Origin: Candidatus Krumholzibacteriia bacterium
GTDB taxonomy: Bacteria > Krumholzibacteriota > Krumholzibacteriia > LZORAL124-64-63
Reading direction: 5' to 3'
Assembly: GCA_016744705.1 (NCBI GenBank)
Contig: JADGDU010000029.1
Location: 1 to 53,116 of the forward strand
Length of the DNA stretch: 53,116 nucleotides
Below the pieces are notes generated by a model. The model worked only from the letters and a program-made list of their open reading frames with translations. It ran no database searches and had not been told where the DNA came from. Below are positions 1 through 8,044 of this stretch, in pieces; positions within the stretch are counted from its first letter, which is position 1; each line of letters begins with the position of its first letter. The position numbers and the translations under genes were made by a program.

Positions 1-251
1 GTGTGCCCCGAGCCTTGGGCTGCGCAGAAATTGGCGAAGGTACCATTGTTGTGGATGTGGGCATCAATCGTATTGATGCTCCTGACCGTCCGCGAGGAAC
101 CCGTTTGGTGGGCGACGTCGATTTTGACGCCTTAAAGGGTAGGGTGGCAGCCATGACTCCGGTACCGGGGGGCGTTGGACCCATGACCATTGCCATGCTT
201 CTGGAGAACACCTGGGAAGCCATGTGCCATCTGGAGGGTTTGGATGGATAA
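1..251 (+). CDS. folD: Methylenetetrahydrofolate dehydrogenase/cyclohydrolase, C-terminal part
   Basis: The 5' end is cut off by the window edge; about the last 80 codons remain. The visible part carries the FolD C-terminal signature: VDVGINR, then LVGDVDF, then [11 protein letters not shown] followed by AMLLENT, which forms part of the NADP-binding Rossmann domain and the family's second signature. FolD interconverts 5,10-methylene-THF and 10-formyl-THF in the cytosol, supplying one-carbon units for purines and formyl-Met. The stop overlaps the start of the downstream polyprenyl synthase by 8 bases, so the two are translationally coupled. Identification is secure, although active-site residues lie outside the window. 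Confidence 0.93.
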   Translation, partial: VPRALGCAEIGEGTIVVDVGINRIDAPDRPRGTRLVGDVDFDALKGRVAAMTPVPGGVGPMTIAMLLENTWEAMCHLEGLDG

Positions 252-1155
252 TCAGGATTTGCTACCTGCCTTGGCGCGGGAGCAGAAGGTTGTGGAAAAA
301 GCCCTGGCCGGAGTTCTCCGGCGTGAAAAGGGAATCCCACTTCGCCTGAAAGATGCCATGAAGCACAGTTTGCTCAGTGGAGGAAAAAGGCTGCGGCCCA
401 TTCTGATGCTTTGGGCTTACGATGCCTTTTGCGGTGGACGGCGAAAGCCTGCTGTTGACCGTAGTGCCGCCCTGGAAGCAGCCTGCGCTGTGGAAATGTT
501 ACACACTTATTCCCTGATTCACGACGATTTACCCGCCATGGATGATGATGTCCTGCGGCGGGGGCAGCCCACTTGCCATGTGGCCTTTGACGAGGCTACC
601 GCCATCCTGGCCGGAGATGCCCTGCAGGCTCTGGCTTTTACGGTGCTGGCACGAAGTTCGGCCTCGGCCTCGGCTGTTATAGTACAAGTATTAGGACAGG
701 CTGTGGGGCCTTCAGGAATGGTGGGTGGCCAACAGGAAGATTTGGATTCCGAAGGTCAGGATGTTGATGCCCGTTTGATCCGGCGCATCCACCTGGGAAA
801 AACAGCGGCCCTTCTGGCCGCATCTCTGGAAGCCGGGGCTCAATTGGCCCGGGCCCCTGAAGAGTCCTGCCGGAAAGTCTATCAGGCGGGCCTGAATCTG
901 GGATTGGCCTTCCAAGGTGCTGATGATGTTTTGGATGTGACAGCCACCAGCCAGCAAATGGGTAAAACCGTGGGCAAAGATGAGGCTGCCGACAAGGCCA
1001 CTTGGGTCAAAGTTGAGGGACTCGAAAAAGCCCGGGCCCGTACCTCGCGATACGGACGTAAAGGAATCAAAGAACTTTCAGACATCTTGCCTTCCGGTCC
1101 GGATTCAGAAAGATTGTTGGCTATGGCTTCTCTGATGTGGAACCGGGACCACTAA
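244..1155 (+). CDS. ispA: Polyprenyl (farnesyl/geranylgeranyl) diphosphate synthase
   Basis: 303 residues from the ATG at 244; an in-frame ATG at 190 would lie deep inside folD and adds a non-family extension, so it was not used. Family landmarks: GGKRLRP near residue 47 (IPP binding), first aspartate-rich motif [10 protein letters not shown] at 93-102, GKTAAL near 185, and second aspartate motif GADDVLD at 225-231 followed by GKTVGKD. The enzyme condenses IPP with allylic diphosphates to make C15-C20 chains feeding quinones and undecaprenyl carriers. It overlaps folD and is followed after 1 base by a DUF212 membrane protein, with dxs beyond. Product chain length cannot be decided by eye. Confidence 0.93.
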   Translation: MDNQDLLPALAREQKVVEKALAGVLRREKGIPLRLKDAMKHSLLSGGKRLRPILMLWAYDAFCGGRRKPAVDRSAALEAACAVEMLHTYSLIHDDLPAMDDDVLRRGQPTCHVAFDEATAILAGDALQALAFTVLARSSASASAVIVQVLGQAVGPSGMVGGQQEDLDSEGQDVDARLIRRIHLGKTAALLAASLEAGAQLARAPEESCRKVYQAGLNLGLAFQGADDVLDVTATSQQMGKTVGKDEAADKATWVKVEGLEKARARTSRYGRKGIKELSDILPSGPDSERLLAMASLMWNRDH

Positions 1156-1156
1156 G

Positions 1157-1612
1157 ATGGGCACCGGGGCTCAAAACTGGCCAGCCTGGTTGGTCATCGC
1201 CGGTTGCGGCATGGGAACCCAGTTGGCTAAATTGTTAGTCTATTCTCTGACCGAACGACGATTGGCCCTGGGAGTCTTGGGACAGAACTACGGTGTTCCC
1301 AGTTTTTCGGCATCGGTTCTTTCGTGTTTGCTGGTCCTGGTGTCTTTGCGCCAGGGATGGCATTCGGCCCAGGCGGGGTTTGCCTTGGTTTTTGCTGTTA
1401 TTGCGGTGCATGATACCATCAAATTGCGGATGGCAGCCAGCCGCCAGCGCCAAGTGGTTTTTCGTTTGGTTGAAAGTCTTGAGGACGCCGGCCCTTTTCA
1501 TTTGCGCGTAGCTGATTATCTTGACCCCAGAACACATCATCCGGCACATGTTGTTGCCGGGGTGTTGTTCGGCTCTCTCTTCGCTCTGGCTTTTGGTCTA
1601 CCCTCAGGTTAA
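1157..1612 (+). CDS. Divergent PAP2-like (DUF212/YuiD-type) membrane protein
   Basis: 151 residues, starting one base after the polyprenyl synthase stop. It aligns by eye with the DUF212 family (divergent PAP2, YuiD of Bacillus): a Q-x2-K helix near the N-terminus (TQLAKLLV), a GVPSFSAS segment where the family has GMPSSHSA, an AVHDTIKLR segment where it has a D-A-x-GVRR segment, and a C-terminal HHPAHVVAGVLFG helix. Several hydrophobic helices suggest an integral membrane protein. The histidine of the PSSHSA motif is replaced by serine, so any phosphatase activity is doubtful. Its position between two isoprenoid genes suggests a link with polyprenyl phosphate metabolism (inference). Confidence 0.7.
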   Translation: MGTGAQNWPAWLVIAGCGMGTQLAKLLVYSLTERRLALGVLGQNYGVPSFSASVLSCLLVLVSLRQGWHSAQAGFALVFAVIAVHDTIKLRMAASRQRQVVFRLVESLEDAGPFHLRVADYLDPRTHHPAHVVAGVLFGSLFALAFGLPSG

Positions 1613-1696
1613 GGTGGATCGGTGTTGATGTTTCCTGGGTGCTCTGACCCAAAAAATCCCATGGCTTCCCTACGGAGTTCTGGGAAAGGATGACGA

Positions 1697-3607
1697 ATGG
1701 ATTCCCTTTTACCCGGCATTCAAGGCCCGGAAGATCTGCAAAATCTCAGTTCTCAAGAACTGGAGCAGGTTTGTGCTGAATTGCGTGAAATGATCATTTC
1801 CACAGTCTCCCACACAGGAGGGCACCTGGGTGCCAGCCTGGGTGTGGTGGAACTCACTGTGGCTTTGCATAAAGTTTTCGAATCTCCCCGAGATAAAATC
1901 ATTTGGGATGTGGGACATCAGGCCTATGGGCATAAACTGCTCACCGGTCGGCAGGACGATTTCCACACACTCAGAACCCAGTCCGGAATTTCAGGGTTCC
2001 CCAAGCAATGCGAAAGCCCCCATGACATGTTTGGGGTGGGGCATGCCAGCACTTCCATCAGCGCCGCTGTGGGGTTTGCCGCCGCTCGCGATGCCCGTAA
2101 GGAAGACCATTCAGTCATCGCCGTCATTGGTGATGGGGCCCTCACCGGTGGCCTTGCTTTTGAAGGAATGAACAACGCCGGGCAATTGAATACCGATATG
2201 ATTGTCGTTTTGAACGACAATAAAATGAGCATTTCCCCCAACGTGGGCGCCATCTCCAAATATTTGACCCGAATCACCGCCGGGAAGCATTACAACCGCC
2301 TGGAAGCCGATATCTGGGATCTGCTGGGAAAAGTGCCTCATGGTAGCAAAGCCCAGATTCTGGCCGGTCGAATCAAAGAGAGCATGAAACAACTGGTTGT
2401 TCCCAATATCCTTTTTGAAGAGTTGGGATTTACCTATTTTGGGCCCTTGGACGGCCATGACCTGCCAATGGTTATGAGTACTTTGGAAGCAGTTAAGCAA
2501 CTTAAGGGACCTATTCTCATCCACCTCATTACCACCAAGGGCAAAGGCTATCGTTTTGCCGAAGAGGATGGTGCCCGGTATCACGGTGTGGGGAAATTTG
2601 ATAAAGCTGAAGGCGTAAAGGTTGTCACTGCCGCTAAGCCCACCTACACCAGTGTTTTTGGCGAAACCCTGCACCAAATGGCTACGGATGATACGAGAAT
2701 TCATGCCATCACCGCCGCCATGCCCTCAGGGACAGGCCTGAGCTCTCTCAAGGAAAGTTTCCCCGATCGTTTTCACGACGTAGGCATTGCTGAGGGGCAC
2801 GCTATCACCTTCTCTGCCGCTTTGGCCAGTGCAGGCCAGCGCCCTGTGGTGGCTCTTTATTCTACATTCCTGCAGCGCGCAGTTGATATGGTGATCCACG
2901 ATGTGGCCATTCAAAAATTGCCTGTGGTTTTTGCCATTGATCGTGGCGGCGTGGTGGGAGAAGACGGGCCCACTCATCATGGGGTCTTCGATTTCACCTT
3001 TATGCGCATGGTGCCCAATATGATGGTGATGGCTCCAAGGGATGAAGACCAACTGAGACATATGCTGGCCACTGCTCTGAAGCGCACTGATGGCCCCAGT
3101 TCCCTGCGGTACCCCCGCGGTGCTGGCCCCGGTGTGGCTTTGGAGGGAGAACCCATTGCCCTGCCAATAGGAAAAGCTGAAACCCTGGCCAAAGGTCAAG
3201 ATGTGGCCATCCTGGCTGTGGGGTCCATGGTTTATCCTGCTCTTGAAGCCAGAACGATTTTGGCCCAAAAAGGTATCACGGCAGAGGTTGTGGACATGCG
3301 TTTCATCAAACCTCTGGATCAGGATTTATTGACTGAAGTTTGGGCTCAATACGGGAAAGTGATCACAGTGGAGGAAAATGCCCTGGCTGGTGGGTTTGGC
3401 ACAGCGGTGCTGGAATGGGCAGCTGCCCATGGGGAAGTGCCCGGACCACGGGTTTTGAACATTGGCATCCCCGATCAATTCCAGGAGCACGCTTCCCGGA
3501 ACCAGCTCTTAGAGGATATGGGCTTATGTGGGGAGGGAATATCCAGGCAGATTGAAAAATTCTTTTCCCTGGGAAATGATCAAACCCGAACCCAGAGTGC
3601 CTCATGA
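1697..3607 (+). CDS. dxs: 1-deoxy-D-xylulose-5-phosphate synthase
   Basis: 636 residues, the normal DXS length. It makes DXP from pyruvate and glyceraldehyde 3-phosphate, the first step of the MEP isoprenoid pathway, using thiamine diphosphate. The N-terminal half has GGHLGASLG at 41-49, DVGHQAYGHK at 71-80, and the ThDP/Mg motif GDGALTGG at 145-152 with LNDN at 172-175. The transketolase-like pyrimidine domain (DVGIAEGHA, then FAIDRGGVVGEDGPTHHG) and the C-terminal transketolase domain follow. The ATG at 1697 has a GGAAAGGA ribosome-binding site. The 84-base gap before it is the only sizeable space in this operon; the stop overlaps nadK by ATGA. Confidence 0.97.
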   Translation: MDSLLPGIQGPEDLQNLSSQELEQVCAELREMIISTVSHTGGHLGASLGVVELTVALHKVFESPRDKIIWDVGHQAYGHKLLTGRQDDFHTLRTQSGISGFPKQCESPHDMFGVGHASTSISAAVGFAAARDARKEDHSVIAVIGDGALTGGLAFEGMNNAGQLNTDMIVVLNDNKMSISPNVGAISKYLTRITAGKHYNRLEADIWDLLGKVPHGSKAQILAGRIKESMKQLVVPNILFEELGFTYFGPLDGHDLPMVMSTLEAVKQLKGPILIHLITTKGKGYRFAEEDGARYHGVGKFDKAEGVKVVTAAKPTYTSVFGETLHQMATDDTRIHAITAAMPSGTGLSSLKESFPDRFHDVGIAEGHAITFSAALASAGQRPVVALYSTFLQRAVDMVIHDVAIQKLPVVFAIDRGGVVGEDGPTHHGVFDFTFMRMVPNMMVMAPRDEDQLRHMLATALKRTDGPSSLRYPRGAGPGVALEGEPIALPIGKAETLAKGQDVAILAVGSMVYPALEARTILAQKGITAEVVDMRFIKPLDQDLLTEVWAQYGKVITVEENALAGGFGTAVLEWAAAHGEVPGPRVLNIGIPDQFQEHASRNQLLEDMGLCGEGISRQIEKFFSLGNDQTRTQSAS

Positions 3608-4506
3608 ACGAATCCAGCCTGAAAGTCCGCCGTATGGGGATCTTTGGCAATCCCATGAAAAGTGAACTTCCACCCGCGGTGGAGTTGATTGCCGAAATTT
3701 GTGGTGAGCGTGGGGTATCCATAACCGCTTCGGCTGATTTGGAGGGAGCCTTGGGGAAAAGCATCCCTGTGCTCTCCAATGAAGAACTGGTCAAGGCCGT
3801 GGATGTTGTTATCGCTTTTGGGGGCGATGGTACCATGCTGAGAGCAGCCAGGGTCTTAGGGCAAACAGGGGTTCCTCTGTTGGGTATTAATCTGGGCTCT
3901 CTCGGGTATTTAACCGATGTACCTTTGGGAGAATTGAAGCAAGCTGTTTTGGCCCTCATCGCCGGCGACTACCACTTGGATACTCGCTCCCGGGTTTACT
4001 GCAATGTGATGCGGGACGGGAAACTCTTTGCCACAACCAATGCCCTGAACGATCTGGTGGTAAATATGGGGCCTTTGCCTCGAGCCCTGGATATGGAATT
4101 GATCATGGATGGCGATTCCTTGGGTCCATTCCTGGGCGATGGAGTCATTTTCAGCACCCCCACTGGTAGCACGGCTTATAATTTGAGCGCCGGAGGCCCC
4201 ATTTGCCACTCCGCCGTACCCTGCCTTTTGGTGTCCCCAATTTGCCCGCACAGCTTAGGCATGCGACCTCTTATCGTTTCTCATGACACTACAGTAGAGC
4301 TTTTACTTCATGAAACAGGTGAAGGCGCCGTGCTCACTGCCGATGGCCAGCATACCCATGTCCTGGAAAACGGTGACCGCCTGAAATTTCGCGAAGCTGA
4401 CCATGAAGTGAATTTGGTAAAATTTGCTCACAGCACATTTTATCGGGTCATGCGCCACAAATTGCAATGGGGTGGGCCTTCCCGACGCGGCCGGGCGAGT
4501 TCCTGA
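3604..4506 (+). CDS. nadK: NAD kinase
   Basis: 300 residues. It phosphorylates NAD to NADP in the cytosol. Visible motifs are the kinase signature GGDGTMLRAAR starting at residue 73, GINLGSLGYLTDV, and the substrate loop region STPTGSTAYNLSAGGPI. The usual NE/D motif reads ALNDLVV here, an ND variant. The start overlaps the dxs stop by 4 bases and its own stop overlaps recN (TGATG), showing tight translational coupling. In many bacteria a tlyA gene sits between dxs and nadK; here there is none. Confidence 0.95.
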   Translation: MNESSLKVRRMGIFGNPMKSELPPAVELIAEICGERGVSITASADLEGALGKSIPVLSNEELVKAVDVVIAFGGDGTMLRAARVLGQTGVPLLGINLGSLGYLTDVPLGELKQAVLALIAGDYHLDTRSRVYCNVMRDGKLFATTNALNDLVVNMGPLPRALDMELIMDGDSLGPFLGDGVIFSTPTGSTAYNLSAGGPICHSAVPCLLVSPICPHSLGMRPLIVSHDTTVELLLHETGEGAVLTADGQHTHVLENGDRLKFREADHEVNLVKFAHSTFYRVMRHKLQWGGPSRRGRASS

Positions 4507-6233
4507 TGCTTCGCCAACTGAGAGTGGCCAACCTGGCCTTGGTTGATGATCTGGTCATCGAGTTTGATTTTGGTTTGACCATGCTGACAGGAGAAACCGG
4601 CGCTGGAAAAAGTTTGATTGCCGGAGCTTTAAATTTATTGGCCGGTGGCAAGGGCGACCGACGCCTGATCCGCGAAGGTGAAGATCTGGCCATTGTCGAG
4701 GGTGTCTTCGATTTAGCAGATAGACCCCGGGACCTGGCGGCCTTTGCCGATGCCGGGTTGCGTATTGGCAGCGATGGTTTGCTGGTCATGCGCCGCGAAT
4801 TGAAGCGTGAGGGCCGGGGCCGGGTTCTTATCAACGGTTTAATTTCCTCTCTTTCCATTTTTGAACGCCTTGGACCCCGATTGCTTTCCATCCAGAGTCA
4901 GGACCAGCAACGAATTTTGGCACGGGCCTCCTTTGCTGGGCTTTTCCTTGATCGAGCCTTGCCGCTGGCTGCTGATCTGGAGCACATGTCGGTCTTGGTG
5001 ACCCGTTTTAAGGAAATACAAAAAGATATTTCTGACCGATCTGCAGAGCAGCTTTTTGCTGACCAGCAATTGGAGATGTGGGAATTCCAATGGCGTGAGT
5101 TGCATGATGCCGGCCTTTCCCTTGAAGAAGATGCTTCCCTTAGGGATCAATTGTCCTTTGGCCGCAACCTGCGCAGTCTGCAGGAAGGAACCGCTTCCGG
5201 CCTTTTAGACCTTTGTGATGGAGACGGCAACGCCCGACTGCTTTTGGCCCGCACCCTGAAATCTCTGGAACCTCTGGCTGATGGCAGCGAGCGGCTGGAG
5301 AATATTTTAAATTTGATCCGGGATGCTGAAAATCTGGTCACAGAAGCCGGCATGGACCTACAACGGTTTTCAGATACTGTGAATATTGAGCCCAAAGAGC
5401 TGGACCAACTGGAATCTCGACAACATCTCTACAGCCAGTTGCAACGCAAATTCAGCCGAGGGGTAGAGGGCCTACTGGACCTGCAGGAAACTCTTCACCA
5501 ACGTATCAGCCGCCAGCGCAACGCCGTTTCGGACATTGAAGATTTGCGAAATGAACTAGAAACCGTTCGCCAACAGATGTCTTTGGCAGCCGAATCTTTG
5601 CGGAAACAGCGGCGCAGTGGGGCTCCGGCTTTAGCACAAAAGGCAGAAGAATTGATCCGCCCCTTGGCTTTACCTGAGTTGGGGCTCGAGTTCCGCCTGG
5701 AACCCGACACCAGTGATGACGGGGACATTGTCCTGGATGGGCAAAAATGCAGAGTCACCGAAAGAGGTGCTGATCGGATTGTGTTGGTGGCCCGTACCAA
5801 CCGTGGTGAAGCCTGGAATTCCGTGGCGGAGGTGGCATCAGGAGGAGAGAAGAGTCGTATTTTCCTGGGACTCTCCGTATTGGAATCTGAGCAAGGGCTT
5901 TCTCCTTTGCAGCTTTTTGATGAAATTGATGCCGGCTTAGGTATGGACAATGCAGTTCCTGTCGCCCGTTTGCTACACCGCTTATCCCGCCGGGGACAAG
6001 TTCTTTGCATCACCCATCTGCCCACTGTGGCGGCTCTGGGGGAAAGCCATCTGCGAGTGCACAAGGCCGTCAGCCAGGGACGCACCACGGTATCTGTGGA
6101 ACCGTTGAAAGGCACTCGTCGAGTGGATGAATTGGCTCGTTTGCTGGGTGGAGATTCGGGAACTGGAGAAAACAGAGATGCCCAGGTGGCTTACGCACGG
6201 CAATTGTTGGCCGAAGGAGCAGCCAGTGCTTGA
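4506..6233 (+). CDS. recN: DNA repair ATPase RecN
   Basis: 575 residues from the ATG at 4506, which overlaps the nadK stop by one base; an in-frame ATG at 4467 lies inside nadK and would add a non-conserved peptide. RecN is an SMC-like ATPase acting early in double-strand-break repair. Walker A GETGAGKS is at residues 29-36; the central part is a long coiled-coil hairpin rich in Leu, Gln and Glu; near the C-terminus are the ABC signature VASGGEKSRIFLGL, Walker B LFDEIDAGLG and the H-loop CITHLPTVAA. Last gene of the folD-ispA-dxs-nadK-recN operon. No clear hairpin terminator follows before tRNA-Arg. Confidence 0.95.
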   Translation: MLRQLRVANLALVDDLVIEFDFGLTMLTGETGAGKSLIAGALNLLAGGKGDRRLIREGEDLAIVEGVFDLADRPRDLAAFADAGLRIGSDGLLVMRRELKREGRGRVLINGLISSLSIFERLGPRLLSIQSQDQQRILARASFAGLFLDRALPLAADLEHMSVLVTRFKEIQKDISDRSAEQLFADQQLEMWEFQWRELHDAGLSLEEDASLRDQLSFGRNLRSLQEGTASGLLDLCDGDGNARLLLARTLKSLEPLADGSERLENILNLIRDAENLVTEAGMDLQRFSDTVNIEPKELDQLESRQHLYSQLQRKFSRGVEGLLDLQETLHQRISRQRNAVSDIEDLRNELETVRQQMSLAAESLRKQRRSGAPALAQKAEELIRPLALPELGLEFRLEPDTSDDGDIVLDGQKCRVTERGADRIVLVARTNRGEAWNSVAEVASGGEKSRIFLGLSVLESEQGLSPLQLFDEIDAGLGMDNAVPVARLLHRLSRRGQVLCITHLPTVAALGESHLRVHKAVSQGRTTVSVEPLKGTRRVDELARLLGGDSGTGENRDAQVAYARQLLAEGAASA

Positions 6234-6312
6234 TCGTCTCCCTGGTATGAACCAATTTGAAAAGGAATTTGACCCCAACAGGTTAATGAGCCATACTTCC
6301 GCCACAAATCGT

Positions 6313-6389
6313 GCGCCCGTAGCTCAGCTGGATAGAGTGTCTGCCTCCGGAGCAGAAGGTCATGGGTTCGAATCCCGTCGGGCGTACCA
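6313..6389 (+). tRNA. tRNA-Arg (anticodon CCG)
   Basis: A 77-base cloverleaf with CCA encoded at 6387-6389. The acceptor stem GCGCCCG pairs with CGGGCGT (G1-U72 wobble). The anticodon stem TCTGC/GCAGA encloses the loop CTCCGGA, giving CCG, which reads CGG. The T-arm GGG-TTCGAAT-CCC is canonical. A single gene between recN and two small membrane-protein genes. Confidence 0.95.
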
Positions 6390-6410
6390 TCTTCCCTTCG
6401 ATGTGACATT

Positions 6411-6623
6411 ATGAATATTTTAAGACTTCTTTTACTCTTCTTTGTTGGTCTGTTTATTCGCAGGCTTTTTCGTAAACCTGCCAAGTCGCAGCGAACCCAG
6501 TCACGCCAGTCACATTCTTTTGGCTCTGCTGAAAAGCAAAAGAGGGCGGACAACAATACCCAGGCCCTGGGTGACATCACTGAACAGGAAATCGACGATG
6601 CTGATTTCGAAGAGATCCCGTAG
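6411..6623 (+). CDS. Small membrane protein of unknown function
   Basis: 70 residues starting 21 bases after tRNA-Arg. One N-terminal hydrophobic helix (about residues 3-17: ILRLLLLFFVGLFI) is followed by a basic stretch (RRLFRKPAK), a polar Gln/Ser-rich linker and an acidic end (EIDDADFEEIP). Short proteins with one helix and a terminal D-A-x-F-E-E-I motif occur in several Gram-negative phyla without known function. There is no strong ribosome-binding site. It overlaps the next small membrane gene by 26 bases in another frame. It is probably real because the hydrophobic-basic-acidic layout is coherent. Confidence 0.55.
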   Translation: MNILRLLLLFFVGLFIRRLFRKPAKSQRTQSRQSHSFGSAEKQKRADNNTQALGDITEQEIDDADFEEIP

Positions 6624-6966
6624 GAAATCCACTCTGTTCGATTCTCGCTTTCGCAGCGGAGAGGGAACTGATTTCCCCCTGCGCCAGTTGATGCGTTGCA
6701 AGGAGGAGTTCAGCGGTGGATTGGTTCATTTGGTTCTGCTGGGTGCCTTTTTCATCACGCTCTTGGGTTTCGGCCAAGCTCTGAATTCTCTCTTTGTCCG
6801 TCATGGAGCCGATTTGAATCCGGCTTACCGCTGGATTGCCTTGGCTATGCTTTTGCTTTTTGTACTCTCCGTGTTGCGCAGGATCATTCACAAAATTCTG
6901 GATTTGCGCGATGTGCGGAGGGATATGGCATTGCTCAACTTGGAAATGGCCCGTTCGGAAGATTGA
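6598..6966 (+). CDS. Two-helix membrane protein of unknown function
   Basis: 122 residues from the ATG at 6598, chosen because AGGA lies 8 bases before it; an internal ATG at 6691 is possible and would give 91 residues. Two hydrophobic helices are evident, around LVHLVLLGAFFITLLGF and WIALAMLLLFVLSVL, followed by a basic amphipathic tail (RRIIHKILDLRDVRRDM). No family recognised. The gene overlaps the preceding small membrane gene, so the pair is probably co-translated. The 124 bases after it, up to the epimerase, hold no obvious gene. Confidence 0.5.
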   Translation: MLISKRSRRKSTLFDSRFRSGEGTDFPLRQLMRCKEEFSGGLVHLVLLGAFFITLLGFGQALNSLFVRHGADLNPAYRWIALAMLLLFVLSVLRRIIHKILDLRDVRRDMALLNLEMARSED

Positions 6967-7090
6967 TTGGTTGTTTTTCGATTAATCTCATTTATCCTGT
7001 ATTAACTTTATGGTTTTGAAACCGATAGAATTACCTGGGGGATGGTCAGCTACCGTCTCGGAGTATCATTTTTTAGGAGGCAGGAAGCCC

Positions 7091-8029
7091 ATGGCTAAAT
7101 ATCTGGTAACTGGTGGAGCAGGGTTTATCGGGTCACATTTGTCCCGTGAATTGGTTAAACGGGGACATGATGTGGTGGTTTTGGATAACCTTTCCACAGG
7201 AAAACTGGAAAACATTGCAGATTTTAAGGATAAGATTCGTTTTGTAGAAGGCTGCATCACTAATCTGGATACAGTGATTGACTGCTGCCAAGGCGTGGAT
7301 TGCGTCTTCCATCAGGCCGCCCTGCCCAGTGTCCCACGCAGCGTCAAAGATCCTCTGATGAGTGATGAGCATAATATTGGCGGAACCCTGAGAGTCTTCT
7401 GGGGCGCTCACCAGAGTGGAGTTCGCCGTGTGGTATATGCAGCCAGCAGTTCTATTTATGGCAATACCAAAGAGCTTCCCAAGCATGAGGGCATGCAACC
7501 CAATCCCATGTCTCCCTATGCGGTGAATAAACGGGTCAGTGAACTCTATGGGGCTGTTTTCAACAATCTCTACGGTCTAAATACCGTTGGGTTACGCTAT
7601 TTCAATGTATTTGGCCCTCGGCAGGATCCCAACAGCCAATATGCGGCTGTTGTGCCCAAATTTATCACCCAATTTTTGGATAAAACAGCTCCCACTATTC
7701 ATGGTGACGGTTTGCAGTCCCGTGATTTCACATACATCGAGAATGTGGTGGAAGCCAATATTGCTGCTTGCAATGCTGGTGAGGATGCTGGTGGTCGTTC
7801 CTACAATATTGCCCTGGGTGGACGTATTACTGTGAAAGACCTATGTCTCAAAATTCGCGATCTCATCGGTTGCGACATTGAACCGGAACATGAAGGTGAC
7901 CGTGCTGGGGATGTGCGTCATTCCCAGGCCGACGTGAGCTTGGCTAGAAAATACCTTGGTTATGAAGGAAATGTAGATTTGGACGAAGGCCTGCGCCGCA
8001 CTGTCCAATGGTATGTGGAGAACCAATAG
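7091..8029 (+). CDS. NAD-dependent UDP-sugar 4-epimerase (WbpP/Gne-like SDR)
   Basis: 312 residues from the ATG at 7091, which has AGGAGG at 7075-7080; an in-frame start at 7010 adds a non-conserved leader. Extended short-chain dehydrogenase: NAD-binding GGAGFIG at 8-14, catalytic Ser region SSSIYG at 119-124 and Tyr143-x3-Lys147 in SPYAVNK. The stretches GLRYFNVFGPRQDP and SRDFTYIENVVEAN resemble WbpP-type UDP-GlcNAc(A) 4-epimerases more than GalE, so N-acetylated substrates are likely (inference). It probably provides UDP-GalNAc or a uronic-acid form for a surface glycan, since an export protein follows 15 bases downstream. Confidence 0.85.
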   Translation: MAKYLVTGGAGFIGSHLSRELVKRGHDVVVLDNLSTGKLENIADFKDKIRFVEGCITNLDTVIDCCQGVDCVFHQAALPSVPRSVKDPLMSDEHNIGGTLRVFWGAHQSGVRRVVYAASSSIYGNTKELPKHEGMQPNPMSPYAVNKRVSELYGAVFNNLYGLNTVGLRYFNVFGPRQDPNSQYAAVVPKFITQFLDKTAPTIHGDGLQSRDFTYIENVVEANIAACNAGEDAGGRSYNIALGGRITVKDLCLKIRDLIGCDIEPEHEGDRAGDVRHSQADVSLARKYLGYEGNVDLDEGLRRTVQWYVENQ

Positions 8030-8044
8030 TTCATGGGAGAAACC

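Noticed and set aside
1613..1696. Riboswitch (thiamine-type) upstream of dxs
   Set aside because: The 84-base gap lacks the conserved thiamine-aptamer core (CTGAGA and the matching helix), so only a ribosome-binding site is supported.
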